Shown: positions 16,005-25,700 of the stretch, piece by piece
How the letters are laid out: every line of letters starts with the position of its first letter
Position numbering within the stretch: the first letter of the stretch is position 1
From: Rhodopseudomonas_A sp036404135
Lineage (GTDB): Bacteria; Pseudomonadota; Alphaproteobacteria; Rhizobiales; Xanthobacteraceae
Assembly: GCF_036404135.1 (NCBI RefSeq)
Contig: NZ_DASWPE010000022.1
Coordinates: forward strand, 62,001 to 126,000
DNA length: 64,000 bases
Direction: 5' to 3'
The notes under the pieces: generated by a model
The model's input: the letters and a program-made list of their open reading frames with translations, nothing else
Told to the model about the DNA's origin: nothing
The model's database searches: none
Program-made: the position numbers and the translations under genes

Positions 16005-16763
16005 TCAGCTCGGCTCGGACCGCCGCAGCAGGTAGATATCCATGATCCAGCCGTGCCGCGCGCGGGCCTCGCTGCGTGCCGTTGCAATCTTGTCCTTCAC
16101 CGCGGCGAGTGGACCCGAGATCAAAATCTCGTCGGGCGTGCCGAGATAGGCGCCCCAGAAAATCTCCAGATTCTGCTCGGTGAGTTGGGCGAAGGTCTGG
16201 GTGCCGTCCAGCATCACCACGACGCTGCCGGCATCGGCGGGAAAGCCTTCGGCAAGCTTGCGCCCGGTGGTCAACAGCACCGGCTCGCCGATCCGGTTCA
16301 GCGCGATCCGATGCTTGGCGGCCAGCACCTGCACGCTGCTGATGCCGGGGATCACCTCGTAGTCCAGGGCCAGCCCCTTGGCGCGCAGCCGTTCGATGAT
16401 GCGCAGCGTGCTGTCGTACAGCGCGGGATCGCCCCACACCAGCAGCCCGCCGACCTCGCCATCGGCAAGGCAGGACTCGAATTGATGGCCGTAGCGATCG
16501 GCGAGCTCGGCGTGCCAGTGGTCGACATTGTCCTGATAGCAGCCGGTGGCGGCGCGCTGCGGCACTTCGATGCCGACCATCTTGACATCGGCGCGCTCGA
16601 CGAAGCGCTCGCAGATCGTGGTGCGCAGATGTTTCAGCGCCGCCTTCTCGGTGCCCTTGTCGGGCACGAAGAACACGTCGACCCGGTTCATTGCCTTGAT
16701 CGCCTGCAGCGTCAGATAGTCGGGATCGCCGGCGCCGATGCCGATCACCAGAATTTTTCGCAT
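16005..16763 (-). CDS. cobF: Precorrin-6A synthase (deacetylating) CobF
   Basis: SAM-dependent methyltransferase that methylates C1 of precorrin-5 and removes the acetyl group, a step specific to the aerobic corrin route. 252 aa, family length. The tetrapyrrole methyltransferase fold starts ILVIGIGAGDPDYLTLQAIK; GLLVWGDPALYDSTLR and VIPGISSVQVLAA are the SAM-site loops; YQDNVDHWHAELADRYG is typical of CobF. It is the last gene of the minus-strand cobS-cobC-cobF run, 16 nt after cobC. Confidence 0.94.
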   Translation of the reverse strand: MRKILVIGIGAGDPDYLTLQAIKAMNRVDVFFVPDKGTEKAALKHLRTTICERFVERADVKMVGIEVPQRAATGCYQDNVDHWHAELADRYGHQFESCLADGEVGGLLVWGDPALYDSTLRIIERLRAKGLALDYEVIPGISSVQVLAAKHRIALNRIGEPVLLTTGRKLAEGFPADAGSVVVMLDGTQTFAQLTEQNLEIFWGAYLGTPDEILISGPLAAVKDKIATARSEARARHGWIMDIYLLRRSEPS

Positions 16764-16779
16764 TGCTTGTCCTTACCCC

Positions 16780-17343
16780 TCACCGATTGACGTAGAGCAC
16801 CCGCCAACCCTCATCCAGCCGATCGATCCGGGTCAGCGACAACGGATCGATCACGAAGCGCAGCGCCGGCTCCGGCGCCATCTCGAGCGCTATCGCCAGT
16901 GCCGCGCGCACCGTGCCGGAATGCACCACCAGCACCACGTCGCCGGAGGGCAGCCGTTCGAAGCCGTCGCGCACCCGCACAATCTGGTCGGCGAAGCTCT
17001 CGCCGCCGGGCGGCCGGTTGCTGGCCGGCGCCCGCCAGAACTCCGTGTAGCCGTCGCCGAGTTCGCGGGCGAGATCGTCGTGACGCCGCCCGGTCCAGGT
17101 GCCGAAATGCTGTTCGCGAAACTTCGGCTCAGCGCCGGGCTTGAGCGCCAGCGCCGCGGCGGTCTGCATCGTGCGGCGGCTGGGGCTGGCAAAGCAGGCG
17201 GCGTCCGCCGGCAACTTCAAGCGCAACGCGGCGAAAGCGTCGGCATCGCCTGTGTCGGCGGGCGCGTCGGAATCGTGGATGACGCCCTTCGGTCCCGCCA
17301 CCGGCGCGTGCCGCACCAGCCACAGCCGGGTGTCGTTGTTCAT
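16780..17343 (-). CDS. cobC: Histidine phosphatase family protein, probable alpha-ribazole phosphatase CobC
   Basis: 187-aa phosphoglycerate-mutase-like phosphatase. The catalytic motif is LVRHAP near residue 9, with the second His in VLVVHSGTVRAAL and the acidic residue in EQHFGTWTGR. Between cobS and cobF it most likely dephosphorylates alpha-ribazole 5'-phosphate or the cobalamin phosphate. The gene starts 10 nt after the cobS stop. Substrate assignment depends on this context, because the family is broad. Confidence 0.85.
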   Translation of the reverse strand: MNNDTRLWLVRHAPVAGPKGVIHDSDAPADTGDADAFAALRLKLPADAACFASPSRRTMQTAAALALKPGAEPKFREQHFGTWTGRRHDDLARELGDGYTEFWRAPASNRPPGGESFADQIVRVRDGFERLPSGDVVLVVHSGTVRAALAIALEMAPEPALRFVIDPLSLTRIDRLDEGWRVLYVNR

Positions 17344-17353
17344 TGGCGCCGCC

Positions 17354-18142
17354 TCACCCGAACTGCGCGGCGAGCAGCACCAGCACCGCGGTTTCCGCGA
17401 CCTGCTCGGCGGCGCCGAACACGTCGCCGGTGACGCCGCCGATCTGCCGCCACGCCAGCACAGCCACCGCGGCGGCGCCGGCCGCGGTCACCAGCAGCGC
17501 CAAAAGCGCGGCCTGCAGCGGCAGGCACAGCAGCGCCAGCAGCGCCGCCAGCCCGACCGCAATCAGCGCGCCGGCCGCCGGCGGCCGCCCCGCGGTCTTG
17601 CCGAGCCCATCGGCGCGGGCGAACGGCATGTTCGCCGCCAGCACCGGAATCGCCGCGCGGCCGAGCGCGTGGGCGACGATCAGCGCCGGAACCACGGCCG
17701 CCGCCGGCAGGCTGGCCAGCGCCGCCCACCGGGTCGCAAAGCCGACCAGCAGCACCAGCGTGCCGTAGGTGCCGAGCCGGCTGTCGCGCATGATCAGGAG
17801 TTTGGCGGCGCGGTCGCGGCCGCCGCCGAACCCGTCGCCGACATCGGCGAGGCCGTCTTCATGCAGCGCGCCGGTCAAGGCCGCGCTGGCGCCGAGCGCG
17901 AGCGCTGCGGCGGCGAACGCCGGAACCCGCATTCCCAGCAACGCCACGTCGATCAGCCCGACCACGGCGCCGATCAGCGCGCCGACCAGCGGGAACAGGC
18001 GCTGCGCGCGCGCGATATCCGGCACCCCGGCGCCCGCCGGATGCGGCATCGGCACCCGCGTCAACAGCGCCGTCGCGATGCGCAGATCGTCGACCCAGTC
18101 GGCGAGTCGACCGGGCTTCGACGCCGGATTGTGATTGTCCAT
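17354..18142 (-). CDS. cobS: Adenosylcobinamide-GDP ribazoletransferase (CobS/CobV)
   Basis: 262-aa polytopic membrane enzyme that joins alpha-ribazole to adenosylcobinamide-GDP, the last assembly step. DDLRIATALLTRVPMPHP opens the protein; ALTGALHEDGLADVGDGFGG contains the conserved acidic motif; MRDSRLGTYGTLVL is the other family signature. Several Ala/Leu-rich helices follow. It is the first gene of the minus-strand trio. In Pseudomonas nomenclature the same enzyme is CobV. Confidence 0.94.
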   Translation of the reverse strand: MDNHNPASKPGRLADWVDDLRIATALLTRVPMPHPAGAGVPDIARAQRLFPLVGALIGAVVGLIDVALLGMRVPAFAAAALALGASAALTGALHEDGLADVGDGFGGGRDRAAKLLIMRDSRLGTYGTLVLLVGFATRWAALASLPAAAVVPALIVAHALGRAAIPVLAANMPFARADGLGKTAGRPPAAGALIAVGLAALLALLCLPLQAALLALLVTAAGAAAVAVLAWRQIGGVTGDVFGAAEQVAETAVLVLLAAQFG

Positions 18143-18445
18143 GGTGCCGTCTCACAGTTGCGTTTGCGTCGCGGCCGATCGTTGCAACGCAGGGCGCGAC
18201 GCCGGCGCGGCGGCGCGCCGCAGAGCCGATAGCACTTTCTGGGCGGAAAGCGCAAAGCGCGCGAGGCGCGGATCGGGCTGGTTGATCGCGCGGCAGCCAG
18301 CGCAAATTGCCGGGCCGACCGCGGCGCCGGCGCGGCGCGCCGCCGCGCTGCACGGTTGACAAGGCAAGCCCGGCATTCCTATGAGTGCGGCGATCGTCCC
18401 CGAGCCATTGGACCGCGGTGCTGACATGATCGACAGAACGCGATC
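18143..18445. other. Divergent intergenic region between cobS and the CobZ flavoprotein gene
   Basis: 303 nt expected to hold promoters for both directions. No B12 box is present on either strand, so these two transcripts are not under a cobalamin riboswitch here. On the minus strand 18152-18376 can encode 74 aa with a CQPC and a CAGC pair, but it lacks a good ribosome site and I cannot support it as a gene. Confidence 0.4.
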
Positions 18446-19822
18446 ATGAGCGGCGCGTCCGCTCCAACAGCAATCGACGTCCTGGTGGTCGGCGGTGGCA
18501 GCGCGGCGCTGTGCGCGGCGCTCGCGGCGCGGCGCCGGGGCGCCACGGTGCGCCTGCTCGAACAGGCGCCGATCAGCTTCCGCGGCGGCAACAGCCGCCA
18601 CGCCCGCAATTTCCGGCTGATGCATGACGAAGCGCAATGGTACGTGCCGGACAGTTACGGCGAAGCCGCGTTCCTGCGCGACCTTCACCGCGTCACCGCC
18701 GGCGCCACCGACGAGGCTTTGGCGCGGCTGCTGATCCGCGGCTCCGCCAGCATCGCACCGTGGCTGCAGGATAATGGCGTGGCGCTGCAAGATCCCGGCA
18801 GCGGGGTGATGCCGCATTCCAAGCGCACCGCGTTCTTTCTCGGCGGCGGCAAGGCGATGATCAACGCGCTCTATGCCACCGCAGAGGCGATCGGCGTCGA
18901 GATCGGCTACGACAGCGAAGTGGTGGCGCTGCACGTCGAGGATGCGCGCTGCAGCGAGGTCGTGGTGGCGCGCGACGGCGGCGCCGAACGAATCGCCGCG
19001 AAGGCCGTGGTGCTGGCTTGCGGCGGCCAGCAGTCCGATCGCGGCTGGTTGCGCGCGCATTTCGGCGCCATCGCCGACGGGCTGGTGATCCGCGGCACGC
19101 CCTACGTCACCGGGCGGGTACTGCGGCTGCTGCTCGATGCCGGCGCACGAGCGGTCGGCGATCCGGCGCAGGCCCACATCGTCGCGGTCGATGCCCGCGG
19201 ACCAGAGGTCGACGGCGGCATCGTCACCCGCATCACCGCGATTCCCTACGGCATCGTGGTCGACCGCAACGCCAAGCGTTTTCACGACGAGGGCGAGGAC
19301 GCCCGCAAGACGCATTATGCCCGCTGGGGCGCGCGGATCGCGCAATGCGAGCGGCAGACTGCCTATCTGATCATGGACGCCGCCGGCCGGGCGCGGGCGC
19401 TGCCGACCGCGCTGCCGCCGATCGAGGCCGACAGCATCGCGGGCCTCGCGGCCAAGCTCGAACTCGATCCGCAGGCGCTGCAGGCCACGGTCGCCTCTTT
19501 CAACGCCGCGGTGCGCGAGGGCGGCGGCACCGAGGCGCTCACCCCGCCGAAAAGCCATGGCGCGAAACCGCTCACCGCGCCGCCATTCGCCGCCTATCCG
19601 ATGCGGCCGGGGCTGACGTTTACGCATTTCGGCGTCGCCGTCGATCAAACCATGCGGGTGCTGACAACCGGCGACGAGTGCCTCGGCAATGTGTTCGCCG
19701 CAGGCATGATCATGGCGGCGAATGTGCTCGGCCGCGGTTATCTGGCCGGGCTCGGCGTCACGCTGTCGGCGGTGTTCGGACGCCTCGCCGGCGAGGAGGC
19801 CGCGCGCCATGCCGCCAGATGA
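18446..19822 (+). CDS. cobZ: FAD-dependent TcuA/CobZ N-terminal-like flavoprotein, probable precorrin-3B synthase subunit
   Basis: 458-aa FAD-dependent oxidoreductase of the fumarate reductase/tricarballylate dehydrogenase group. The dinucleotide-binding motif VLVVGGGSAALCAALAARR begins near residue 12, and the C-terminal FAD contact is NVFAAGMIMAANVLGRGYL. It corresponds to the flavoprotein half of Rhodobacter capsulatus CobZ, a fused flavo-Fe-S-haem enzyme that performs the CobG (precorrin-3B synthase) reaction. Here the halves are separate genes overlapping by 14 nt. The location just before cobW-cobN and the lack of cobG in the window favour the corrin role over tricarballylate oxidation (TcuA). 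Confidence 0.82.
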   Translation: MSGASAPTAIDVLVVGGGSAALCAALAARRRGATVRLLEQAPISFRGGNSRHARNFRLMHDEAQWYVPDSYGEAAFLRDLHRVTAGATDEALARLLIRGSASIAPWLQDNGVALQDPGSGVMPHSKRTAFFLGGGKAMINALYATAEAIGVEIGYDSEVVALHVEDARCSEVVVARDGGAERIAAKAVVLACGGQQSDRGWLRAHFGAIADGLVIRGTPYVTGRVLRLLLDAGARAVGDPAQAHIVAVDARGPEVDGGIVTRITAIPYGIVVDRNAKRFHDEGEDARKTHYARWGARIAQCERQTAYLIMDAAGRARALPTALPPIEADSIAGLAAKLELDPQALQATVASFNAAVREGGGTEALTPPKSHGAKPLTAPPFAAYPMRPGLTFTHFGVAVDQTMRVLTTGDECLGNVFAAGMIMAANVLGRGYLAGLGVTLSAVFGRLAGEEAARHAAR

Positions 19823-20930
19823 ACTCACCGCCGAGGCCGATCGGGTGCTGCGGATCTGCACCGCCTGCATGTATTGCGACGGGCTATGCGCGGTGTTTCC
19901 GGCCATCGCCGGGCAGCACGAGTTCACCCCGAACGACTTGGACTATCTCGCCAATCTTTGCCACAACTGCCGCGGCTGCTGGTACGCCTGCCAATACGCG
20001 CCGCCGCACCCCTTCGCCGTCAACCTGCCGAATACGCTGGCCGAACTACGGCAGCGCTCTTATGCGGACTACGCTTGGCCGCGCGTGCTGCGCGGCGGCT
20101 TTGCTTTCAACGCCGGCGTGGTGGCCGGCATCGTCGGCGGCATCACCGCGCTGACGCTGCTGGCGACATGGCTGCTGTTGCCGGCCGAGGTTTTGTTGAC
20201 TGCGCATCGCGGTGAAGGCGCGTTCTACCGCGTGGTGCCGTGGCCGATCATGGCCGGCGCCGCCGCCGTAACGCTGACCTGGGCGATGCTCGCGATCGGC
20301 ATCAGCGCGGCGCGCTATTGGCGGGCAATCGCGCCCGGCGCCTCGCTCGCGGCGACGTTGCGCGCGCTCGGCCCGGCGCTGCGCGACATCGTCACGCTGC
20401 GCAATCTCGGCGGCGGCGGTCCCGGCTGCAACGACGTGAACCAACAGTTCTCGCAGCAGCGCCGCTGGTGCCACCACATCATGGTCACGGGTTTCCTGGC
20501 CAGCGTCGCCTCGACGCTGATCGCGGCCGTCTATCACCACGTCTTCGCGATCGCCGCGCCCTACCCGCTGGATAGCCTGCCGGTGCTGGCCGGCGGCATC
20601 GGCGGGGTGCTGATGCTGCTCGGCATCGGCGGGCTGCTGCGGCTGGAACGCCGCGCCGACCGCGCGCCCTCGGCGGCCGCCGAGGTCCGGCTCAATGTGG
20701 TGTTTCTGCTGTTGCTGGCGAGCCTGGCGGCGAGCGGCCTCGCCGTGCTGGCGCTGCGCGACAGCGCCGCGATGGGGCTGGCGCTGAGCCTGCATCTGGG
20801 TCTCGTGATCGGCAGTTTTGCGGTGCTGCCGGTCAGCAAGGCGGTGCACGGGCTGTACCGTTCGCTGGCGCTGCTGCGCGCCGCGATCGACCGCGCGAAG
20901 CCGCGCCGGCGCCGCGGCGGCGACGAATGA
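19809..20930 (+). CDS. TcuB/CobZ C-terminal-like Fe-S membrane protein, probable precorrin-3B synthase subunit
   Basis: 373 aa from the ATG at 19809, which overlaps the flavoprotein stop. Two ferredoxin-like clusters lie near the N-terminus: CTACMYCDGLCAVF and CHNCRGCWYACQYAPPHP (each CxxCxxCxxxC). About six transmembrane helices follow, with conserved histidines such as RRWCHHIMVTGF and YHHVFAI that could bind haem, as in CobZ and TcuB. It would reoxidise the flavoprotein partner and connect it to the membrane quinone pool. The C-terminus is basic (RAKPRRRRGGDE). A cobalamin riboswitch begins 25 nt after the stop. Confidence 0.82.
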   Translation: MPPDELTAEADRVLRICTACMYCDGLCAVFPAIAGQHEFTPNDLDYLANLCHNCRGCWYACQYAPPHPFAVNLPNTLAELRQRSYADYAWPRVLRGGFAFNAGVVAGIVGGITALTLLATWLLLPAEVLLTAHRGEGAFYRVVPWPIMAGAAAVTLTWAMLAIGISAARYWRAIAPGASLAATLRALGPALRDIVTLRNLGGGGPGCNDVNQQFSQQRRWCHHIMVTGFLASVASTLIAAVYHHVFAIAAPYPLDSLPVLAGGIGGVLMLLGIGGLLRLERRADRAPSAAAEVRLNVVFLLLLASLAASGLAVLALRDSAAMGLALSLHLGLVIGSFAVLPVSKAVHGLYRSLALLRAAIDRAKPRRRRGGDE

Positions 20931-20954
20931 GCCGGATCAGCCTCCGACTGTACG

Positions 20955-21190
20955 CCTGCAGGTATTGACTTCGCGGCGTTTCGGGCTGATGGAGTCCCTA
21001 GCCGACGGTACCCTGTCCTTGGGCAGGGCGAAGAGGGAATACCGGGCGTCAGAGGACGGGAACTCCCGGACTCCGACGAAGCCGGAGCTGCCCCCGCAAC
21101 TGTGAGCGGACAGCCTGCACCGACAACCACTGGGTTTCGACCTGGGAAGGTGGTGCCGGCCACGACCCGCGAGCCAGGAAACCTGCCGTC
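20955..21190 (+). promoter_or_regulatory. Cobalamin (AdoCbl) riboswitch
   Basis: The B12 box GAGCCAGGAAACCTGCC is at 21171-21187. Upstream are the conserved core GCCCCCGCAACTGTGAGCGG (about 21089-21108), the CCACTG loop near 21128 and CTGGGAAGG near 21143. A P1 stem can form between GCAGGT (20958-20963) and ACCTGC (21181-21186). It lies in front of the DUF1636-cobW-cobN-cobH... transcript and should lower its expression when adenosylcobalamin is plentiful. Confidence 0.95.
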
Positions 21191-21322
21191 GCCTGCGCGT
21201 TTCGCCATTCCGGGCGGGGAATTCCGGAGTGAAGACGTTGGTCGATCGGAGTGCAGGTCCGTTCGCCGCATGTCTGGGTCCCGCGTTTGACGCGGCCGCC
21301 CATCCATCGACTGGCCTTGCGT

Positions 21323-21751
21323 ATGGACGATCCGACCCAAGCCGCGCCCAGCCAGCGACCCGGCGATGCATCCGTCGATCCGACGGTGACGCTGCACGTC
21401 TGCGTCAATTGCCTGGCCGGCGCTGACCGCGACACCAGCCCCCGCCCCGGCGCAAGGTTGCATCAGGCGCTGCTGGAAGCCCAGCAGCAGCAGGATCAGC
21501 CGCCCCGGGTCCGCATCGTCGCCGCCGAATGCCTGTCGAACTGCAACCGCGGCTGTAGCGCGGCGCTCTCCGGCGCCGGGCGCTGGAGCTATGTCTATGG
21601 CGATCTCACCGAGGCCGCGGCCGCCGAGCTATTGGCCGGCGCCGGACAATACGCCGCGACCGACGACGGCCTGGTGCCGTGGCGCGAGCGGCCGACGATC
21701 TTCCGCAAGGGCGTGATCGCGCGGATTCCGCCCCCGCCGCAGCCGGCCTAG
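21323..21751 (+). CDS. DUF1636 family metal-binding-like protein of cobalamin operons
   Basis: 142-aa protein beginning at the ATG 21323, about 130 nt after the riboswitch; longer in-frame reading would run into the riboswitch leader. The thioredoxin-like-ferredoxin pattern LHVCVNCLAG and AAECLSNCNRGCSAALSG, four to five cysteines, is the DUF1636 signature. Such genes regularly stand before cobW and cobN. A role in delivering or sensing cobalt, or an Fe-S carrier, is a guess. It is followed by cobW after 8 nt. Confidence 0.83.
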   Translation: MDDPTQAAPSQRPGDASVDPTVTLHVCVNCLAGADRDTSPRPGARLHQALLEAQQQQDQPPRVRIVAAECLSNCNRGCSAALSGAGRWSYVYGDLTEAAAAELLAGAGQYAATDDGLVPWRERPTIFRKGVIARIPPPPQPA

Positions 21752-21759
21752 GAGAGCCC

Positions 21760-22791
21760 ATGTCGATCGAAAAGATTCCCGTCACCATCATCACCGGCTT
21801 CCTCGGCTCCGGCAAAACCACGCTGGTACGCCACCTGATGCAGAGCCCGCAGGGCCGCCGGCTCGCGGTGCTGGTCAACGAATTCGGCGACCTCGGCGTC
21901 GACGGCGACATTCTGAAAGGCTGTGCCGACGCCAATTGCCCGGCCGACGCCATCGTCGAACTCACCAATGGCTGCCTGTGCTGCACCGTCGCCGACGAAT
22001 TCGTGCCGACGATTGCCGCGCTGCTGGCGCGCCCCAACCCGCCCGATCACATCCTGATCGAAACCTCCGGGCTGGCGCTGCCGAAACCGCTGTTGAAGGC
22101 CTTCGAATGGCCCGACCTGCGCGCCCGCATCACCGTCGACGGGGTGATCGCGGTCGCCGACGCCGAGGCGGTGGCCGACGGCCGCTTCGCCCACGACCTC
22201 GCGGCGATCGCCCGGCAGCGGCTCGACGACAATAGCGTCGACCACGACACCCCGCTCGGCGAAGTGTTCGAGGATCAGGTCGCCTGCGCCGACATCGTGA
22301 TCCTCAACAAGGCCGACCTGGTCGATCCGGCGCAGCTCGCACGGGCGCGCGAGGCGGTGCAGGCGGAATCGCCACGCGCCATTCCGATCGTCGAAGCGAC
22401 CGAGGGCCGGGTCGATCCGCGCATCGTGCTCGGCATCGGCGCTGCGGCCGAGAACGATCTTGCCGCGCGGCCGACCCATCACGACAGCCACGACGCCCAT
22501 GACCACGACGATTTCGAGACGCTGGTGATCACCTTGCCGGGCGATAGCAGCGCCGAAGCCATCATCGCCGCGGTGGAAACCATCGCCCGCGATCACGGCG
22601 TGCTGCGCGCAAAGGGCTACGTCGCCATTGCCGGCAAGCCGATGCGGCTATTGGTGCAGGGCGTCGGCTCGCGGGTGCGCGCGCAATTCGACCGGCCGTG
22701 GCGCGCCGACGAAGCGCGGCAGTCGCGGCTGGTGGTGATCGGCGAGCGCGGCATCGACCACGCCGCCATCACCGCCGTGATGACCGGGTGA
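21760..22791 (+). CDS. cobW: CobW GTPase, cobalt metallochaperone
   Basis: 343-aa G3E GTPase thought to supply cobalt to the CobNST chelatase. Walker A is GFLGSGKTT at residues 12-20, the metal motif NGCLCCTV (CxCC) lies near residue 70, and NKADLVD is the guanine-binding motif. A His-rich stretch HHDSHDAHDHDD lies before the C-terminal CobW domain. The ATG at 21760 follows GGAGA and matches the family N-terminus. cobN follows 4 nt later. Confidence 0.95.
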   Translation: MSIEKIPVTIITGFLGSGKTTLVRHLMQSPQGRRLAVLVNEFGDLGVDGDILKGCADANCPADAIVELTNGCLCCTVADEFVPTIAALLARPNPPDHILIETSGLALPKPLLKAFEWPDLRARITVDGVIAVADAEAVADGRFAHDLAAIARQRLDDNSVDHDTPLGEVFEDQVACADIVILNKADLVDPAQLARAREAVQAESPRAIPIVEATEGRVDPRIVLGIGAAAENDLAARPTHHDSHDAHDHDDFETLVITLPGDSSAEAIIAAVETIARDHGVLRAKGYVAIAGKPMRLLVQGVGSRVRAQFDRPWRADEARQSRLVVIGERGIDHAAITAVMTG

Positions 22792-22795
22792 CGCC

Positions 22796-25700
22796 ATGCA
22801 TATCCTGCTCCGCGAACGCCATGGCCTGGAGGAAACCGCGACCGCCGAGGATCTCGGCCAGCAGCCGGCCGACCTCGTGGTGCTGTCGTTCTCCGACAGC
22901 GACCTCGGCGGCTTCGCCGCGGCCTGGCGGGCCGGGCAAGGATCGCTGCCGAGCCTGCGGCTGGCCAATCTGCGCCGGCTGATCCATCCGCTGTCGGTCG
23001 ATCTGTACTGCGAAAAGACGCTCAGCGGCGCGCGAGGCATCTTGATCAGGCTGCTCGGCGGCATCGACTATTGGCGCTACGGCATCGAGCAGGTCTCGGC
23101 GCTGGCCGCGGCCAAGGGCATTGCGTTGGCGATCATTCCCGGCGACGGCCGCCCCGACCCGCGGCTCGACGCGGCGTCCAACCTGCCGCCCTCGACGCTG
23201 CGCCGGCTCACCACACTGTGCGACAAGGGCGGCCCGGACGCGGCGCGCGGCGCGCTGGCGCAACTGGCGCTCGCCGCCGGCCTGCCGGCGGCGCTGCCGA
23301 CCGCCACCGCCGCCTTGCCGCGCCACGGCTTCTATCGTCCCGACACCGGCGTCGTCGCCGACGACGCGCTCGATGCTGCGCCGGACGGCGCCCCGGTGGC
23401 GCTGGTGGTGTTCTATCGCGCCTTCCTCGCCGCCGCCGACACCGATCCGGTCGACCGGCTGATCGGCGAATTGTCGCGCCGCGGCGTCCGCGCCATCGGA
23501 CTGTTCGCCGCCAGCCTGAAGGATCCGCAGAGCGATCCCTGGCTGCGCGCCTCGATCGCCCGGATCGCGCCCGACGTCATCATCAACGTCACCGCGTTCT
23601 CGGCGCGCGGCGAGCACGGCGCGCCGTTCGACGTGGTCGACGCCCCGGTGCTGCAGGTGGCGCTGGCCGGCTCCTCGCGCGCGGTGTGGGCGGAATCGGA
23701 TCGGGGGCTGTCGCCGCCGGATCTGGCGATCCATGTCGTGCTGCCGGAAATCGACGGCCGGGTGTTCGCCGGCGTCGCCTCGTTCAAGGAAGCCGAGGCG
23801 CCGGATCCGGAGCTCGGCTACGCCCGCATCGTGCATTGCGGCGACGACGAGCGGATCAAGGCCGTGGTGGCGCGCGCCTGCGGTTGGATCAATCTGCGGC
23901 GCGCCACCGACGACAACAAGCGCCTGGCGCTGGTGCTGTCGTCGTATCCCGGTCGCGACGACCAGATCGCCCATGCCGTCGGGCTCGACGCCCCGGCCAG
24001 CGCCGTCGAGCTGTTGCGGCTGTTGCGCCAGCAGGGCTTTGCCATCGAGGACGCTCCGGAGGATGCCGCGACGCTGATCGCGCGGCTGCAAAGCGCGACC
24101 GTGCGCTGGCCGCTGCGCGAGTATCAGGCCGCGCTGGCCGAGCTCGATCCGGCGCTGTGCGCCGACCTCGACGCGCAATGGGGCGCCGCGGACAGCGATC
24201 CGGCGCTCATCGACGGCGATTTCGTTTTCAAAATCGTGCGCTGCGGCCACACCCTGATCGCGGCGCAGCCGGAGCGCGGCCAGCGCAGCGATCGCGCCGC
24301 CGAGTATCACGATCCGCGCCGCGCGCCGCGCCACGGCTATGTCGCGTTCTATCTGTGGCTGCGCCACGCCGCGCGCACCGACGCGCTGATCCATATGGGC
24401 GCGCATGGCACGCTGGAATGGCTGCCCGGAAAATCGGTGGCGCTGTCGCGGGCCTGCTGGTCCGACGCGCTGCTCGGCGCCACGCCGCTGATCTATCCGT
24501 TCATCGTCAACGATCCCGGCGAGGCCGCGGCGGCGAAGCGAAGGCTCGGCGCCGTCACCATCGGCCACATGACGCCGCCGATCAGCGCCGGCAAATTGCC
24601 GCCGGGGCTGCACGCGATCGAGCGGCTGCTCGATGAATACTCGCTCGCCGAGGGCCTCGACCCGCGCCGCCGCGAGCGGCTGGCCGCCGCCATCATTGAC
24701 AGCGCCCGCGAAACCGGGCTCGACCGCGACAGCGGCTTGACCTCCGAGATGACGCCGCGCGAGGCGGTGGTGCGGCTGGATTCCTTTGTCTGCGACGTCA
24801 AGACCACGCTGGTCGCCGACGGGCTGCATGTTTTCGGCTGCGCGCCCGAAGGCGGCGATGAGCTGACCATGCCGTTCGCGGCCTGCGCCGCCGGCGAACG
24901 CGCCGCGCTATTGGCCGCGCTCGACGGCCGCCGCGTCCCGCCCGGCCCCTCCGGCTCGCCGTGGCGCGGCCGCCGCGACGTGCTGCCGACCGGGCGCAAC
25001 CTGTTCACAGTGGATCCGCGCGCGGTGCCGAGCCGCAACGCCGCCGCGCAGGGCGAGCGGCTGGCCGAAGCGCTGTTGACCCGGCATCTGCAGGACCATG
25101 GCGACTATCCGCGCAATGTGATGCTCGATCTGTGGGGCTCGGCGACGATGCGCACCGCCGGCGAGGAATTCGCCATGGCGCTGCGGCTGATCGGCGTGGT
25201 GCCGGAATGGGACCAGACCTCGACGCGGGTCACCGGCTTCGACATCATCCCGCTGCCGCTTTTGGGCCGCCCGCGCATCGACGTCACGCTGCGGATCTCG
25301 GGGCTGTTCCGCGACGTGTTCCAGAACCTGCCGCTGTTGTTCGAACAGGCGGTCGCAGCACTCGCGCTGCGCGACGAGCCCGACGCGGAAAACCCCTATC
25401 GCCGCGGCGAAGGCCCGCGGGTGTTCGGACCCGCGCCCGGCAGCTATGGCGCCGGCGTGGTCGAGACGGTGACCGATCTGGCGCCGCAGACCATCGATGA
25501 GGCCGGCGACGCCTGGCTCGCGGCGAGCGGCTTTGCCTATGGCGGCGCCGACGACGGCGCCGCGGCGCGCGCGGCGCTGGAACGCCGCACCCGCGATACC
25601 GACGCCTTCGTCCACACCCAGGACCTGCCGGAGACCGACCTGCTCGCGGCGCCCGACTACGCCGCGCATGAAGCCGGCTTTGCCGCGGCGGCGCGCAAGC

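Noticed and set aside
14605..16437. Long minus-strand frame of 610 codons opposite the nitrogenase-like K gene and cobF
   Set aside because: Low-complexity Arg/Ala/Gly/Gln-rich translation typical of antisense frames in high-GC DNA; the opposite strands encode clear families.
18152..18376. Minus-strand 74-codon reading frame with CQPC and CAGC pairs between cobS and the CobZ flavoprotein gene
   Set aside because: The only upstream purine run is adjacent to the ATG, composition is that of GC-rich noncoding sequence, and no family is recognisable.
18446..20930. Annotating the flavoprotein/Fe-S pair as tricarballylate dehydrogenase TcuAB
   Set aside because: Family similarity allows it, but there is no tcuC transporter or tcuR regulator and the pair is embedded in the cobalamin cluster.
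20955..21190. CRISPR arrays, tRNA or rRNA genes
   Set aside because: None found anywhere in the window; the structured RNA in this interval is the cobalamin riboswitch.
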